This document shows, one piece after another, positions 8,280-17,906 of a DNA stretch of 45,020 nt (within the stretch, counting starts at the first letter, position 1; each line of letters begins with the position of its first letter). The notes beneath the pieces were generated by a model. The model was not told where the DNA came from. It did not search any database and was given only the letters and a program-made list of their open reading frames with translations. The stretch is taken from positions 1-45,020 of the forward strand of contig JANWZS010000005.1 of the NCBI GenBank assembly GCA_025054855.1, in the 5' to 3' direction. This DNA is from Candidatus Nitrosocaldus sp. GTDB taxonomy: Archaea; Thermoproteota; Nitrososphaeria; Nitrososphaerales; Nitrosocaldaceae. A program made the translations under genes and the position numbers.

Positions 8280-8767
8280 CATCTATATCTGTTAAGGATG
8301 TGATGAGCAGGGATGTGAAGAAGGTGAGCATGAGTGCAAGTATAAGGGATGCTATAATGCTGATGACAACATCATGGGTAAGCAGTGTTATAGTACTGAA
8401 CAGCAACGATGAGCCTGTAGGGATATTCACCGAGAAGGATGCGATAAGGGCGGTTGCATGGAATGAGAATGCGTTGGATACCAGACTGCATGCAGTGATG
8501 AGCACTCCACTGCTAACAGTAGATGGCACTGCATCGCTTGAGACTGCGCTTGGTATAATGGTTGAGCGTGGTATAAACCATCTTCCAGTCACGCATGAGG
8601 GGGAGATAGTCGGGATGATAACCAGCAGGGATATTGTAAGGTTCATAACGAAGAACAGGCTACTTGCACCAGAGGTGATAACGGAGGGCAAGGTTGAGAT
8701 TGGTAAGCTGCATGATATGAGCGAGTATATGAAGGGTTTTGGTGTAATGGATAGGGTGAACATATGA
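8270..8767 (+). CDS. CBS domain pair protein
   Basis: The protein has about 165 residues with two CBS repeats: VKDVMSRDVKKVSM ... GIFTEKDAIRA and MSTPLLTVDGTAS ... GMITSRDIVRF. A short C-terminal tail of about 35 residues has no recognised domain. The family binds adenine nucleotides; the target is unknown. GTG 8264 is an alternative start two codons upstream. A universal stress protein follows 83 nt downstream on the same strand, a common pairing of two nucleotide-binding stress sensors. Confidence 0.9.
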   Translation: MSIASISVKDVMSRDVKKVSMSASIRDAIMLMTTSWVSSVIVLNSNDEPVGIFTEKDAIRAVAWNENALDTRLHAVMSTPLLTVDGTASLETALGIMVERGINHLPVTHEGEIVGMITSRDIVRFITKNRLLAPEVITEGKVEIGKLHDMSEYMKGFGVMDRVNI

Positions 8768-8850
8768 GCAATGGATGAAGGGAGTTGACCCCTCTCCATT
8801 CATTTAGAGGCAAAGACTATTATTATTATTCGGCTCATCCCGAGTGAGTG

Positions 8851-9270
8851 ATGAAGATACTCGTAGCCATCGATGGGTCTGAGCAGTCGTTCAAGGCTGC
8901 AAGGTTCGCCATAGACATGGCGAGGAGGCTTGATGCATCCATAGTGCTACTCCATGTCATAGGCATACCACAGTTCCCTCACCATCTGGGTTCGCTGGAT
9001 GAGTACTACAGGAGGATAGAGGGTGAGGTTGAAGGCTGGTTCAATACAATATCCAACTGGGAGGAGAGCAGGGGTATGAGCATAGGAAGGAGGATAATAC
9101 ACAGCCACACATCGATAGTAGAGTCTATAGTGGAGTATGCGGAGGAGGAGGGTTTTGATATGATAGTTGTAGGTACTAGGGGTAGGTCGAGGTTCATGAG
9201 GGCACTGCTTGGAAGTGTTGCTCAAGGTGTGATCACGTATGCCAGATGCCCAGTGCTCGTGGTGAGGTGA
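8851..9270 (+). CDS. universal stress protein, UspA family
   Basis: The protein has 139 residues forming a single Usp domain. The N-terminal strand KILVAIDGSEQSFKAARFA and the C-terminal nucleotide-binding loop G-T-R-G-R-S-R-F-M-R-A-L-L-G-S-V fit the ATP-binding G-x2-G-x9-G-S subclass. It acts in the cytoplasm as an ATP-binding stress protein. The start is ATG 8851, immediately after an in-frame GTG. An ATTATT run lies about 26 nt upstream, so it may have its own promoter as well as read-through from the CBS gene. Confidence 0.92.
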   Translation: MKILVAIDGSEQSFKAARFAIDMARRLDASIVLLHVIGIPQFPHHLGSLDEYYRRIEGEVEGWFNTISNWEESRGMSIGRRIIHSHTSIVESIVEYAEEEGFDMIVVGTRGRSRFMRALLGSVAQGVITYARCPVLVVR

Positions 9271-9308
9271 GGTGAGGTGAGTGGGTGAGTGGGTGGGTGG
9301 GTGGGTGA
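9261..9308 (+). repeat. G-rich GGTGA/GGGT microsatellite
   Basis: The last codons of the UspA gene run into GGTGA repeats and then a run of GGGT units. Several G-triplets spaced by one T or TGA could fold as a G-quadruplex in the transcript's 3' end, or the run could be a slippage product. The following stretch up to 9476 holds nothing else except the promoter of the next gene at about 9447-9453. Confidence 0.7.
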
Positions 9309-9476
9309 GAATCAGGATGCAGGGAGAGGGTGGCAGGGAGTATTATGCAGTATGAATCGTTGTAACATGATGGGATGAATCGAGAGATATGTATGTGGTG
9401 AGTGAATATCGAATGAGTAGTTGCTGTAACATCCACCCTCATAAACTTTATATCATAACTCACACTCTAATAGTCA

Positions 9477-10136
9477 ATGAGAGTCATAACGGTAGCAATA
9501 GTTACAGCGATGGTACTCCTACTAGCAACTGTTACCATCAAGTCGTATGCCCAGCAATCCCTCTCAACTCCTACCACACAGCCGTTCCAGATACCAGATA
9601 TGAGCGAGGATTTGAAGGTCCTTACCGTAACAGGGAGGGATCTGCAGGGTAATACTGTGAGCATGGAGCTCATAATCAGCAGGGGTACAATGATGATGGC
9701 TAGAGGAAGTATGATGATGGACCCTATGATGATGTTTGGCATGCCCATGATGATGCAGATGATGATGCAGATGCAGATGATGGGCATGGATCAAGGGATG
9801 GGCATGGGTATGGGTATGGGTCAAGCACAGATGCAGCAGATGCAGCAGCAGATGAATGCTTGGATGAGGAGCCATTACATAGTACAGGGCGGTTCAATAG
9901 CAGTAGGTGACAGTACGTACATGATAGAGGTAGGGAATGCAAGGATTAGTGATGATGGCAGGGTGTTTGTCAATGCAGTGGTGGATCAGGGGCTGAACAG
10001 GAATGGCAAGGTAATGGTATGGGGTACACTGGATAAGGATGATGGGCTCAAGGGGAGAGTGCTCCTCTGGGAGGGTAGGACCCAACTGAACAATGTGAAG
10101 TTCACTGCAATTGGTAGTGTAGAGGATGTACTCTGA
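9477..10136 (+). CDS. secreted methionine-rich protein, possible copper binder
   Basis: The protein has 219 residues. An N-terminal signal peptide (residues 1-25, ending SYA-Q) indicates export. Residues 45-70 and 133-215 look like the two parts of a small beta domain. Between them, residues 72-130 contain 28 Met in 59 positions (MMM, MQM and GMGM runs, then Gln-rich repeats). Met-rich motifs bind Cu(I) in extracytoplasmic copper proteins, so a copper or silver sequestration role is a reasonable inference. No Cys or His cluster supports it. The start is leaderless, with a TATA box 26 nt upstream at 9447-9453. Confidence 0.8.
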   Translation: MRVITVAIVTAMVLLLATVTIKSYAQQSLSTPTTQPFQIPDMSEDLKVLTVTGRDLQGNTVSMELIISRGTMMMARGSMMMDPMMMFGMPMMMQMMMQMQMMGMDQGMGMGMGMGQAQMQQMQQQMNAWMRSHYIVQGGSIAVGDSTYMIEVGNARISDDGRVFVNAVVDQGLNRNGKVMVWGTLDKDDGLKGRVLLWEGRTQLNNVKFTAIGSVEDVL

Positions 10137-10143
10137 TACACAC

Positions 10144-10171
10144 CATCTCTATCTCTATCTCTATTTTTATA
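10144..10171 (+). terminator. CTCTAT repeat followed by T-run, likely terminator
   Basis: Three to four CTCTAT hexamers end in a T-rich run (TTTTTAT) about 30 nt after the stop codon of the Met-rich gene. Pyrimidine/T-rich runs of this kind commonly end archaeal transcripts. The hexamer repeat itself is also a microsatellite. Confidence 0.45.
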
Positions 10172-10223
10172 TACTGAGCGTTGTGCCTAAGCGGGGTGTG
10201 CATTGACATGTGTGATCATACGA

Positions 10224-11570
10224 TCATACAAATACAAGTATCTTGAGTAGTGTAGCAACTATCATCGCTGGCAGGAGTATCCTCACAACGTCCAGCAGCC
10301 TAGATGGTATACGCATCCTTGAGTTCATGTTCACCTGCTCCATCACCTCATCCCTGCTCATGAACCATGCTACGGCTACTGCAAGGAGCGTGGCAGATAC
10401 TGCCAGGGCTATGGTGCCGAATACCCAATCGAATGCATCGAGCACTGGCATGCCAGAGATGCTCAGGTGCAACGGACTGTAACTCAGTGCAGATGGTATT
10501 CCCAATGCTAGTGATACCATGGTTATGAGCAGTGTGGCGCTCCCCTTGCTGAACCTGAACGTATCCTCTAGTGCAGATACAGGTATCTGGAGCATGGATA
10601 TGGATGATGTGACCCCTGCAATGAGTAGTAGGAGGAAGAACATAACGCCTATCACGTATCCATACTCCATACCCGAGACTATCCTGGGCATTGCGATGAA
10701 TACGAGTGCTGTGCCCTGGACATCCTCAAGGCCATTGGCAAAGACCATGGTGAATACCATAAGCCCAGAGAGGAATGCGACTGCCAGCACGGAGCATATT
10801 ATGATGAGGGATGTTGCAACTATGGACCGCCTCTGCTCCCTAACGTAACTCCCGTATGTTGCTAGCACACCAAGCCCAATAGAGAGGGAGAAGAACGCCT
10901 GCCCTATGGCCGATGACCATACATGCGGGTCAAGTAACCTCTCGTTATCTGGCTCCGTATAGTACCTCAACCCTTCACCATCCCTGTCCATGCTGAGGCC
11001 TATCAGTGCCAGGGGTACGAGCATGATGAAGAGCAGTATCACACCGTACCTGTTGAACCTCTCAACCCCAGCCCTGAGCCCGCTCCTCACTATGGCGTAG
11101 TTGATGGCAACCACTGCGATGTAGGATGCAAGGGGGTACCATGAGCCCACGAACTCCTCAAAATCCTGGTAGTGGTTCATTATGCTCATAACAAAGTATG
11201 CCAGTATCCATCCCAGCACGACCATGTAGTAACTCAGTATGGCTATGGATACGCTTACCATGAAGAGTCCCATGAACCTGAACCTCGATCTTATCCTTGC
11301 CAGGGCTGAGACTATGGATGTCCTGTAACGCATACCCAGCACGAACTCAAGTACCATGAACGCTAGGCCGAAGGTGAAGAGCACGACTATGTATATGAGG
11401 AGGAACGATGCTCCTCCATTGGAACTGACCATGTAGGGGAAGCGCCATATGCTCCCTATACCAACGGCAGAGCCTATGGTGGTCAGTATGAAGCCTGTGT
11501 AGGAGCCCCAGACCTCCCTCTCCCTCAGCCCCCTGCCCTTGGTATCCTCACCCATCATACCAGTGCACAC
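10224..11570 (-). CDS. sodium-dependent transporter, NSS/SNF family
   Basis: The protein has 444-448 residues and 11-12 hydrophobic segments. The first helix carries GSAVGIGSIWRFPYM, the unwound substrate- and sodium-binding helix diagnostic of the LeuT/neurotransmitter:sodium symporter family. Microbial members usually import amino acids with sodium. The start may be GTG 11570 or ATG 11558. It follows the aminotransferase gene by only 6-18 nt, so the two are surely co-transcribed. The likely substrate is an amino acid or amine also used by that enzyme. Confidence 0.9.
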   Translation of the reverse strand: MCTGMMGEDTKGRGLREREVWGSYTGFILTTIGSAVGIGSIWRFPYMVSSNGGASFLLIYIVVLFTFGLAFMVLEFVLGMRYRTSIVSALARIRSRFRFMGLFMVSVSIAILSYYMVVLGWILAYFVMSIMNHYQDFEEFVGSWYPLASYIAVVAINYAIVRSGLRAGVERFNRYGVILLFIMLVPLALIGLSMDRDGEGLRYYTEPDNERLLDPHVWSSAIGQAFFSLSIGLGVLATYGSYVREQRRSIVATSLIIICSVLAVAFLSGLMVFTMVFANGLEDVQGTALVFIAMPRIVSGMEYGYVIGVMFFLLLLIAGVTSSISMLQIPVSALEDTFRFSKGSATLLITMVSLALGIPSALSYSPLHLSISGMPVLDAFDWVFGTIALAVSATLLAVAVAWFMSRDEVMEQVNMNSRMRIPSRLLDVVRILLPAMIVATLLKILVFV

Positions 11571-11576
11571 TGTTGA

Positions 11577-12983
11577 TCAGGAGGAGGAAGGGGTACCATG
11601 ACCATGGGCCCTAGCATAGGCTATATCACCTGCTACCCTCTCACTCGCATCTATCAGCCTCCTTATATCTATGCTATCATGCTCAACGCTTATGGCACCG
11701 AGTTTGTTTGGTAGGAAGAAGATATCGTGTATGCTCAGGAGTGCAAAGTGGTAGAGCCTCTGCATGGCAGTATCGCACTCTGCAGCATCCCTCGCACTCC
11801 TAACATCTGATATGTTGCCCTTGAGGAAGTGGGTGAGGAAGAGCGAGCCCATGCCAGTACTCTTGACCATTATACCATGATCGCTCATGACCCTGTCTAT
11901 GCCCCTCCTAGCCTCATCGCCTAGCATCTCAAGCCTCTCGTAGATATGCTCATGCCTTGCCAGATACTCAAGCACCGCAAGCCCTGCTGACATGCTCAGC
12001 GGGTTCTCGGAGTATGTGCCCCCACCTATACCCACCCTATCGCCCTTGCCCTTGCCCCTCACATCTGCCAGGCTCATGACCTCGTTCAGCCCACACACAA
12101 CCCCTATGGGTAGCCCTCCCCCTGCTACCTTGCCGAGTGTGAATAGGTCTGGCTCAAGTGAGTATACATGCTGTGCACCATGTAGCGATACCCTGAACCC
12201 AGTGACTACCTCATCCAGTATGAAGAGCGCACCACTCCTCCTAGCATACTCCTGGAGTGCATGGAGATAGCCTCTATCTGCAGGTATGCACCCTGCACCC
12301 CCAAGTAGGGGCTCGACTATTATGCATGCCAGGTCATCCCTCACAGTATCCAGTAACCTAGTTGATGCATCGATATCGTTGAATGGTAGAGCGATCACGT
12401 ACCTCGACTCCTCCTCCAGTATGCCCCTGCCCTCAGGCTCATCGAAGGGGTAGGTCACTGAGTGCATGAGGTCCGTGTTGAAGCCGTGCCAACCCCCCTC
12501 CATCTTGGCCACCACCCTCCTCCCCGTGTATGCCCTTGCAAGCCTTATAGCGTACATGGTAGCCTCCGAGCCCGTGCTTGAGAACCTGAGCATCTCAGCC
12601 CTAGGCATGAGCCTGTTTATGGTCTCTGCAAGCCTGAGTGCATGCTCGCTCACTGTACCGAACATCGTACCCTCTACGACCCTCTCCCTGAGCACATCCA
12701 CAACGACCTTGGGTGCATGCCCAAGTATCAGGCTCCAGTGCCCCATCCAGTAGTCTGTGTACGCATTACCATCGACATCGTATATGTACTTGCCAGAGGC
12801 CATCCTGGTGGAGAATGGGTATGGCTCGAAGTACCTTATGTTATGACTTGTGCCAGATGGTATGAGTTGTGATGCATGCTCGAAGATCTGCCTGGACCTT
12901 CTGGTCTTGGACTCGTAATGCCTGATGTACCTGCTTATCAGCTCGCCTACCTGCTCCTGCACACCTCTGCTATGCTGATGCAT
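11577..12983 (-). CDS. class III aminotransferase, glutamate-1-semialdehyde aminomutase-like
   Basis: The protein has 468 residues, about 40 longer than typical HemL. PLP-site motifs are present: GSEATMYAIRLAR (138-150), FILDEVVTGFRV with Asp257, and LGKVAGGGLPIG with the Schiff-base Lys285. The overall pattern is that of the GSAM branch of class III aminotransferases. The N-terminal HemL motif (GGVNSPVRAF-like) is replaced here by PSGTSHNIRYFEPYPF, so I doubt it is the heme-pathway enzyme. Being paired with an NSS amino-acid symporter points to catabolism or interconversion of an imported amino acid; that is inference. Confidence 0.85.
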   Translation of the reverse strand: MHQHSRGVQEQVGELISRYIRHYESKTRRSRQIFEHASQLIPSGTSHNIRYFEPYPFSTRMASGKYIYDVDGNAYTDYWMGHWSLILGHAPKVVVDVLRERVVEGTMFGTVSEHALRLAETINRLMPRAEMLRFSSTGSEATMYAIRLARAYTGRRVVAKMEGGWHGFNTDLMHSVTYPFDEPEGRGILEEESRYVIALPFNDIDASTRLLDTVRDDLACIIVEPLLGGAGCIPADRGYLHALQEYARRSGALFILDEVVTGFRVSLHGAQHVYSLEPDLFTLGKVAGGGLPIGVVCGLNEVMSLADVRGKGKGDRVGIGGGTYSENPLSMSAGLAVLEYLARHEHIYERLEMLGDEARRGIDRVMSDHGIMVKSTGMGSLFLTHFLKGNISDVRSARDAAECDTAMQRLYHFALLSIHDIFFLPNKLGAISVEHDSIDIRRLIDASERVAGDIAYARAHGHGTPSSS

Positions 12984-13141
12984 CTAATAACTCTTGTCAC
13001 TTACCTGCAATAATAGATCATGATGATGATGATGTACTGGTAGTGGTGATAGTGATGTGCCAGCACACGAGGGTGTTGTGCTGGATGCGTGTGTATCATG
13101 CAGTTTGATTAATATATATGAGGCAAGGGGAATGATATGGA

Positions 13142-13288
13142 ATGGCCCATGCAGAGCATGGTAGAGAGGAGGAGCATGGAGAAGGGCACCACAAACCATA
13201 CGCCGTCTGGCTTGTAATAGCCATACTGATAATATGCACAGTAGTACCAACGCTACTCATACTCCTAAGCCTGCCCGAACTGCCCTAA
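13142..13288 (+). CDS. 48-residue His-rich single-span membrane miniprotein
   Basis: This short gene reads MAHAEHGREEEHGEGHHKPY followed by one transmembrane helix (AVWLVIAILIICTVVPTLLILL) and a short SLPELP tail. The N-terminal 20 residues hold five His and five Glu, a possible metal-binding face. A very good TATA box (13109-13119) lies 26 nt before ATG 13142. It stands alone between the aminotransferase operon and the rRNA promoter. The family is not recognised; it could be a small subunit of a membrane complex. Confidence 0.65.
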   Translation: MAHAEHGREEEHGEGHHKPYAVWLVIAILIICTVVPTLLILLSLPELP

Positions 13289-13322
13289 TCAGCATGATGC
13301 ACAGGATGAGCATAGAAGTAAA

Positions 13323-13332
13323 CGTTTATATC
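13323..13332 (+). promoter_or_regulatory. rRNA operon promoter TATA box
   Basis: The sequence CGTTTATATC is the best TATA box in the leader before 16S. Transcription would start near 13352, giving a leader of about 180 nt that contains the processing stem. Confidence 0.6.
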
Positions 13333-13369
13333 TTTTGGCTAGGATATAGTTAATGGCGTAGAGCGGCAT

Positions 13370-13413
13370 CTGTAGGAGGTATGGAGTAGGGTACTCCATC
13401 CGATGATCTACAG
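13370..13413 (+). other. hairpin in rRNA leader
   Basis: CTGTAG (13370-13375) pairs with CTACAG (13408-13413), and inside it ATGGAGT (13381-13387) pairs with ACTCCAT (13393-13399). A second small hairpin follows, with ATCCAAC at 13441 pairing to GTTGGAT ending at 13462. Both lie in the transcribed leader and may help leader folding or processing. Confidence 0.6.
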
Positions 13414-13467
13414 ATCTCCAATTACGCTAACAGTATGGGGATCCAACGCAACGATGTTGGATCTGAC

Positions 13468-13501
13468 ATGGGTTATGTATCCATGCAGTATTGGGTTATG
13501 C
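13468..13501 (+). other. 5' arm of 16S processing stem with bulge-helix-bulge
   Basis: The 15-nt ATGGGTTATGTATCC (13468-13482) is the exact reverse complement of 15036-15050. Moving inward, ATGCA (13483-13487) pairs with TGCAT (15028-15032) after a 3-nt bulge AAA (15033-15035). A bulge GTAT (13488-13491) follows on this arm, then TGGGTTATGC (13492-13501) pairs with 15018-15027. Two opposed bulges separated by a short helix is the archaeal splicing-endonuclease target used to excise pre-16S. Confidence 0.85.
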
Positions 13502-13535
13502 AGATGAGGCTGCATGGCCTGTACTCTTCAGGCCG

Positions 13536-15005
<1,470 letters not shown>

Positions 15006-15160
15006 GCAAACCTTACCGCATAACCCATGCATAAAGGATACATAACCCATCTCTGTAATGCAAGGGATGATGGATGCAACCCTGTATGTGAGTACAGGGT
15101 GAAGGGCGTAGTGGATATACCATATCCATGATGATCGCCATGCATGGTTGCGTATGTTTC
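15006..15160 (+). other. 16S-23S internal transcribed spacer, no tRNA
   Basis: The roughly 155-nt spacer carries the 3' arm of the 16S processing stem (15018-15050), a perfect hairpin with CCCTGTA/TACAGGG arms (15080-15099), and the 5' arm of the 23S stem (15134-15149). I see no tRNA-Ala, which many euryarchaea carry here; its absence agrees with Thaumarchaeota and Crenarchaeota. Confidence 0.8.
15134..15152 (+). other. 5' arm of 23S processing stem
   Basis: ATCGCCATGCATGGTT (15134-15149) pairs with AACCATGCGTGGCGAT (18886-18901), with one T-G wobble. Inward, GCG (15150-15152) can pair with CGC (18880-18882) after a 3-nt bulge on the 3' side, with a bulge following on the 5' side. This is consistent with a bulge-helix-bulge cut site releasing pre-23S. 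Confidence 0.7.
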
Positions 15161-15661
15161 AGGATAGCTGCAAGGACGCCATCTGGTGGATGGCTAGGCT
15201 GGGGGGACGATGAAGGGCGTGGCAAGCTGCGATAAGCGCCGGGTAGGTGCATGCGACCGTTGATCCGGCGATCCCCGAATGGGAATCCTGCCCGTAAGGG
15301 CGCTCCCTTGCGTAAGCAGGGGAGGGTGAACCGCCCGAAAGGAAGCATCTGAGTAGGGCGAGGAGGAGAAATCAAACGAGATTCCCTGAGTAGCAGAGAG
15401 CGAAAAGGGATGAGCCCAAACCGAACCTGCTGCAGTAATGCAGTAGGGATGTGGGGTTGCTGGTGGCCCCCTTCAGTGGGAGTATGCCTGAGCATCAGGC
15501 CGAAGTGCCCTGGAATGGGCCGGCATAGAGGGTGATACCCCCGTAGGCTAACATGCTTGGGTATACGCTACCAGCGAGAGTAGCTGGCCTTGGCAGTGGT
15601 CAGCGAAGATGGGGGAAAGTAGCCTCCAAGGCTAAATACCTCCCCAGACCGATAGCGCACT

Positions 15662-15720
<59 letters not shown>

Positions 15721-17152
15721 AGATGGTTACAGACGTGCACCGCCTGAAAGTATCCGCAAGGGTACAGGGTGGTGCGTTCCGTCTAGAAACACGGGCCAGG
15801 GAGTTTACCCTCATGGCGAGCTTAAGCCTATAGGCGTAGGCGAAGGGAAACCGAATCCCCGCAGCGCAAGCAAGGGGGAGGGTCTGAAAGGGCCTCGAGT
15901 CATGGGGGTAAGGCTAGAAACCGAGCGATCTAGTCCTGGGCAGGGCGAAGCCGGGCGAAAGCCCGGTGGAGGCCCGCAGGGGTGCTGACGTGCAAATCGC
16001 TCCTCTGACCTGGGACTAGGGGCCAAAAACCAATCTAGCTCGGTGATAGCTAGTTCCCACCGAAGCGGATCTCAGTCCTCCCCGGGTGGAGGCTGCTGAT
16101 GCTGTAGAGCACCGATGGGGTGGCAAGGGCCCGAAAGGGCTCACCATCCTTTCGAACTCCGAAGGTATCAGCACCGTAGAAGCCCGGAGGCGGGTTTGTG
16201 TGGGGTAAGCCCCACAACCGAGAGGGGAGCAACCCAGACTAGGGTTAAGGTCCCCAAGTGCTGGCTAAGTGTCAAACCAAAGGGCGTCCTCGGGCAGAGA
16301 CAGCAGGAAGGTAGGCTTAGAAGCAGCCATCCTTCAAAGAGTGCGTAACAGCTCACCTGCCGAGCCCGAGGGCCCCGAAAATGGACGGGGCTCAAGCCAG
16401 CCACCGATACCCTAGGCCTCCCGCAAGGGAGTGCGGTAGGTGGGCGTAGGGCCTGGGCAGAAGGTGGGCCGTGAGGTCCACTGGACTGGGCCCTAGTGTA
16501 GATCCTGGCGGTAGTAACAGCATAGCCGGGTGGGAATCCCGGTCGCCGTAAGGGCAAGGGTTTCCCGGCAATGCGTCGTCAGCCGGGAGTTAGCCGGTCC
16601 TAAGGGCAGCCCCAACGGAGCTGCTCGAATGGGAAACTGGTTAATACTCCAGTGCCTTGATGGCATCGCTACCACCCATACCTGTAGCCTCAGGATAGGG
16701 CGGGCAGGGCTCTCGCCCTGTTTAACTCTCCGAGTCTGGGGGAGTCTCGTAATGAGGAGAACCCAGGCGAGGGAGGAATAGCCCTGCGTTAGCAGGGTCT
16801 GCTCGACTCCTGGGGACCATGAAGGCAGGTATGGGGAGATGCCATCAAGCCCGTACCGAGAACCGACACAGGTGCCCTGGTTGAGAAGACCAAGGCGTAT
16901 CGGGTATACCGGAGGCGAGGGAACTCGGCAAATTAGCCCCGTAACCTCGGGATAAGGGGTGCCTGCGGTCTTTGCGAGGAGCAGGGATCGCAGGTCGCAG
17001 TGACAAGGGGGTCCTGACTGTTTAATAAAAACATAGGTGGCCGCAAGCCCGAAAGGGTGTGTACGGCTGCTGAATCCTGGCCAGTGGCGGTACCTAAAAC
17101 CTGGGTACAACCGGGCCAAGGGCCGCTAAACGCCGGGAGTAACTCTGACTCT

Positions 17153-17906
17153 CGAAGAGAAAGGGAGTCGTTAAACTTGGCTATATGCTGGGAAGTACCG
17201 GTGAAGCTGTTCCCTGAGTAAGGGATAGCAACAGCAGAGGTACGATCAGCAGGGAACTATCCCCTATCCTTATAAGTGAAGACTAGTAAGAGATGGTGGA
17301 ACGATGGTGCTCACAGAGTTCAACGATGTTGTAGATGCAGGGATACTGCCAGCGAAGGGGAAGTACCTCCGCTACTACCTACTAGGCATAGTGGATGGCG
17401 AGGGTTCATTCTCCATAAGCATAAAGATGCAGCCAGATACGAGGTTCGGTGTGGTTATAGATCCCCTATTCAAGGTAACACAGCATAAGAGGAATAGAGT
17501 CGTACTAGAACTCCTCAGGAGGACGCTCAACTGTGGCAGAATAGTGGAGAAGAGTGGCCAACCAGATATCCTAGAGTTCGTGGTCGATAACAGGAGGCAT
17601 CTGAGGGAGAAGGTCATACCGTTCTTCAAGAGGTACAAGCCGATAATAAAGAGGGACGAGTTCGCCCTCTTCACTGAGGTGGTAGAGGCACTCGATGCAG
17701 GAGAGCATAGGGATGCGGAGAGCCTGAAGAGGCTGGTAAGAATGCTCTATGAGCATTCAAGTGAGAGGAGGCATACACTGCAGGAGATACTGAGAGAGAT
17801 AGAGGATAGGGAGGGTAGACTCCTCAGAGACCATAAGCCAAGCACCTTGTAGGATTGTAATGAGACAATCCAAAGGTGAAGATATGGTCCAACACGTGAT
17901 GTGTTG
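17153..17906 (+). mobile_element. group I intron in 23S rRNA (site equivalent to E. coli about 1923)
   Basis: The exons rejoin as TAACTCTGACTCT|CTTAAGGTAGCC, restoring the universal sequence. P1: exon GACTCT (17147-17152) pairs with the internal guide GGAGTC (17164-17169), with a U.G pair at the splice site. P10: exon CTT (17907-17909) pairs with AAG (17161-17163). P3: 17176-17182 with 17836-17842. P4: TGCTG (17186-17190) with CAGCA (17247-17251). P5: GTACC (17195-17199) with GGTAC (17239-17243). P7: GACTA (17281-17285) with TGGTC (17885-17889), the latter in the classic AAGATATGGTCC element. P8 hairpin: 17852-17871. P9 hairpin: 17890-17906. The intron ends in G, as group I introns do. Confidence 0.92.
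17304..17852 (+). CDS. LAGLIDADG homing endonuclease encoded in the group I intron
   Basis: The protein has 182 residues. One LAGLIDADG motif (YYLLGIVDGEGSF, with the catalytic acid at Asp31) and a single-domain length fit the homodimeric I-CreI/I-CeuI class. The role would be to cut intronless 23S genes at this site and drive intron homing; it might also assist splicing. The frame begins just after the P7 5' strand, and its last codons (HKPSTL) form the P3 3' strand before running up to P8. ATG 17304 is taken as the start. Expression must come from the rRNA transcript, since I see no separate promoter. Confidence 0.92.
   Translation: MVLTEFNDVVDAGILPAKGKYLRYYLLGIVDGEGSFSISIKMQPDTRFGVVIDPLFKVTQHKRNRVVLELLRRTLNCGRIVEKSGQPDILEFVVDNRRHLREKVIPFFKRYKPIIKRDEFALFTEVVEALDAGEHRDAESLKRLVRMLYEHSSERRHTLQEILREIEDREGRLLRDHKPSTL

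Noticed and set aside
9564-9875. Minus-strand His-rich frame opposite the Met-rich gene
   Set aside because: It is the complement of ATG repeats (CAT gives His). There is no promoter, and the sense frame has a signal peptide and promoter.
15006-15160. tRNA gene in the rRNA spacer
   Set aside because: No cloverleaf or T-loop-like sequence is present; the visible hairpins belong to rRNA processing.
16493-17119. Long minus-strand open frame inside the 23S gene, and others in both rRNAs
   Set aside because: They lie wholly within conserved rRNA sequence and exist only because structured GC-rich RNA has few stop codons.
17153-17906. Interpretation of the 23S insertion as a bulge-helix-bulge archaeal intron
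   Set aside because: No bulge-helix-bulge can be drawn at the junctions, while all group I pairings and the terminal G fit.
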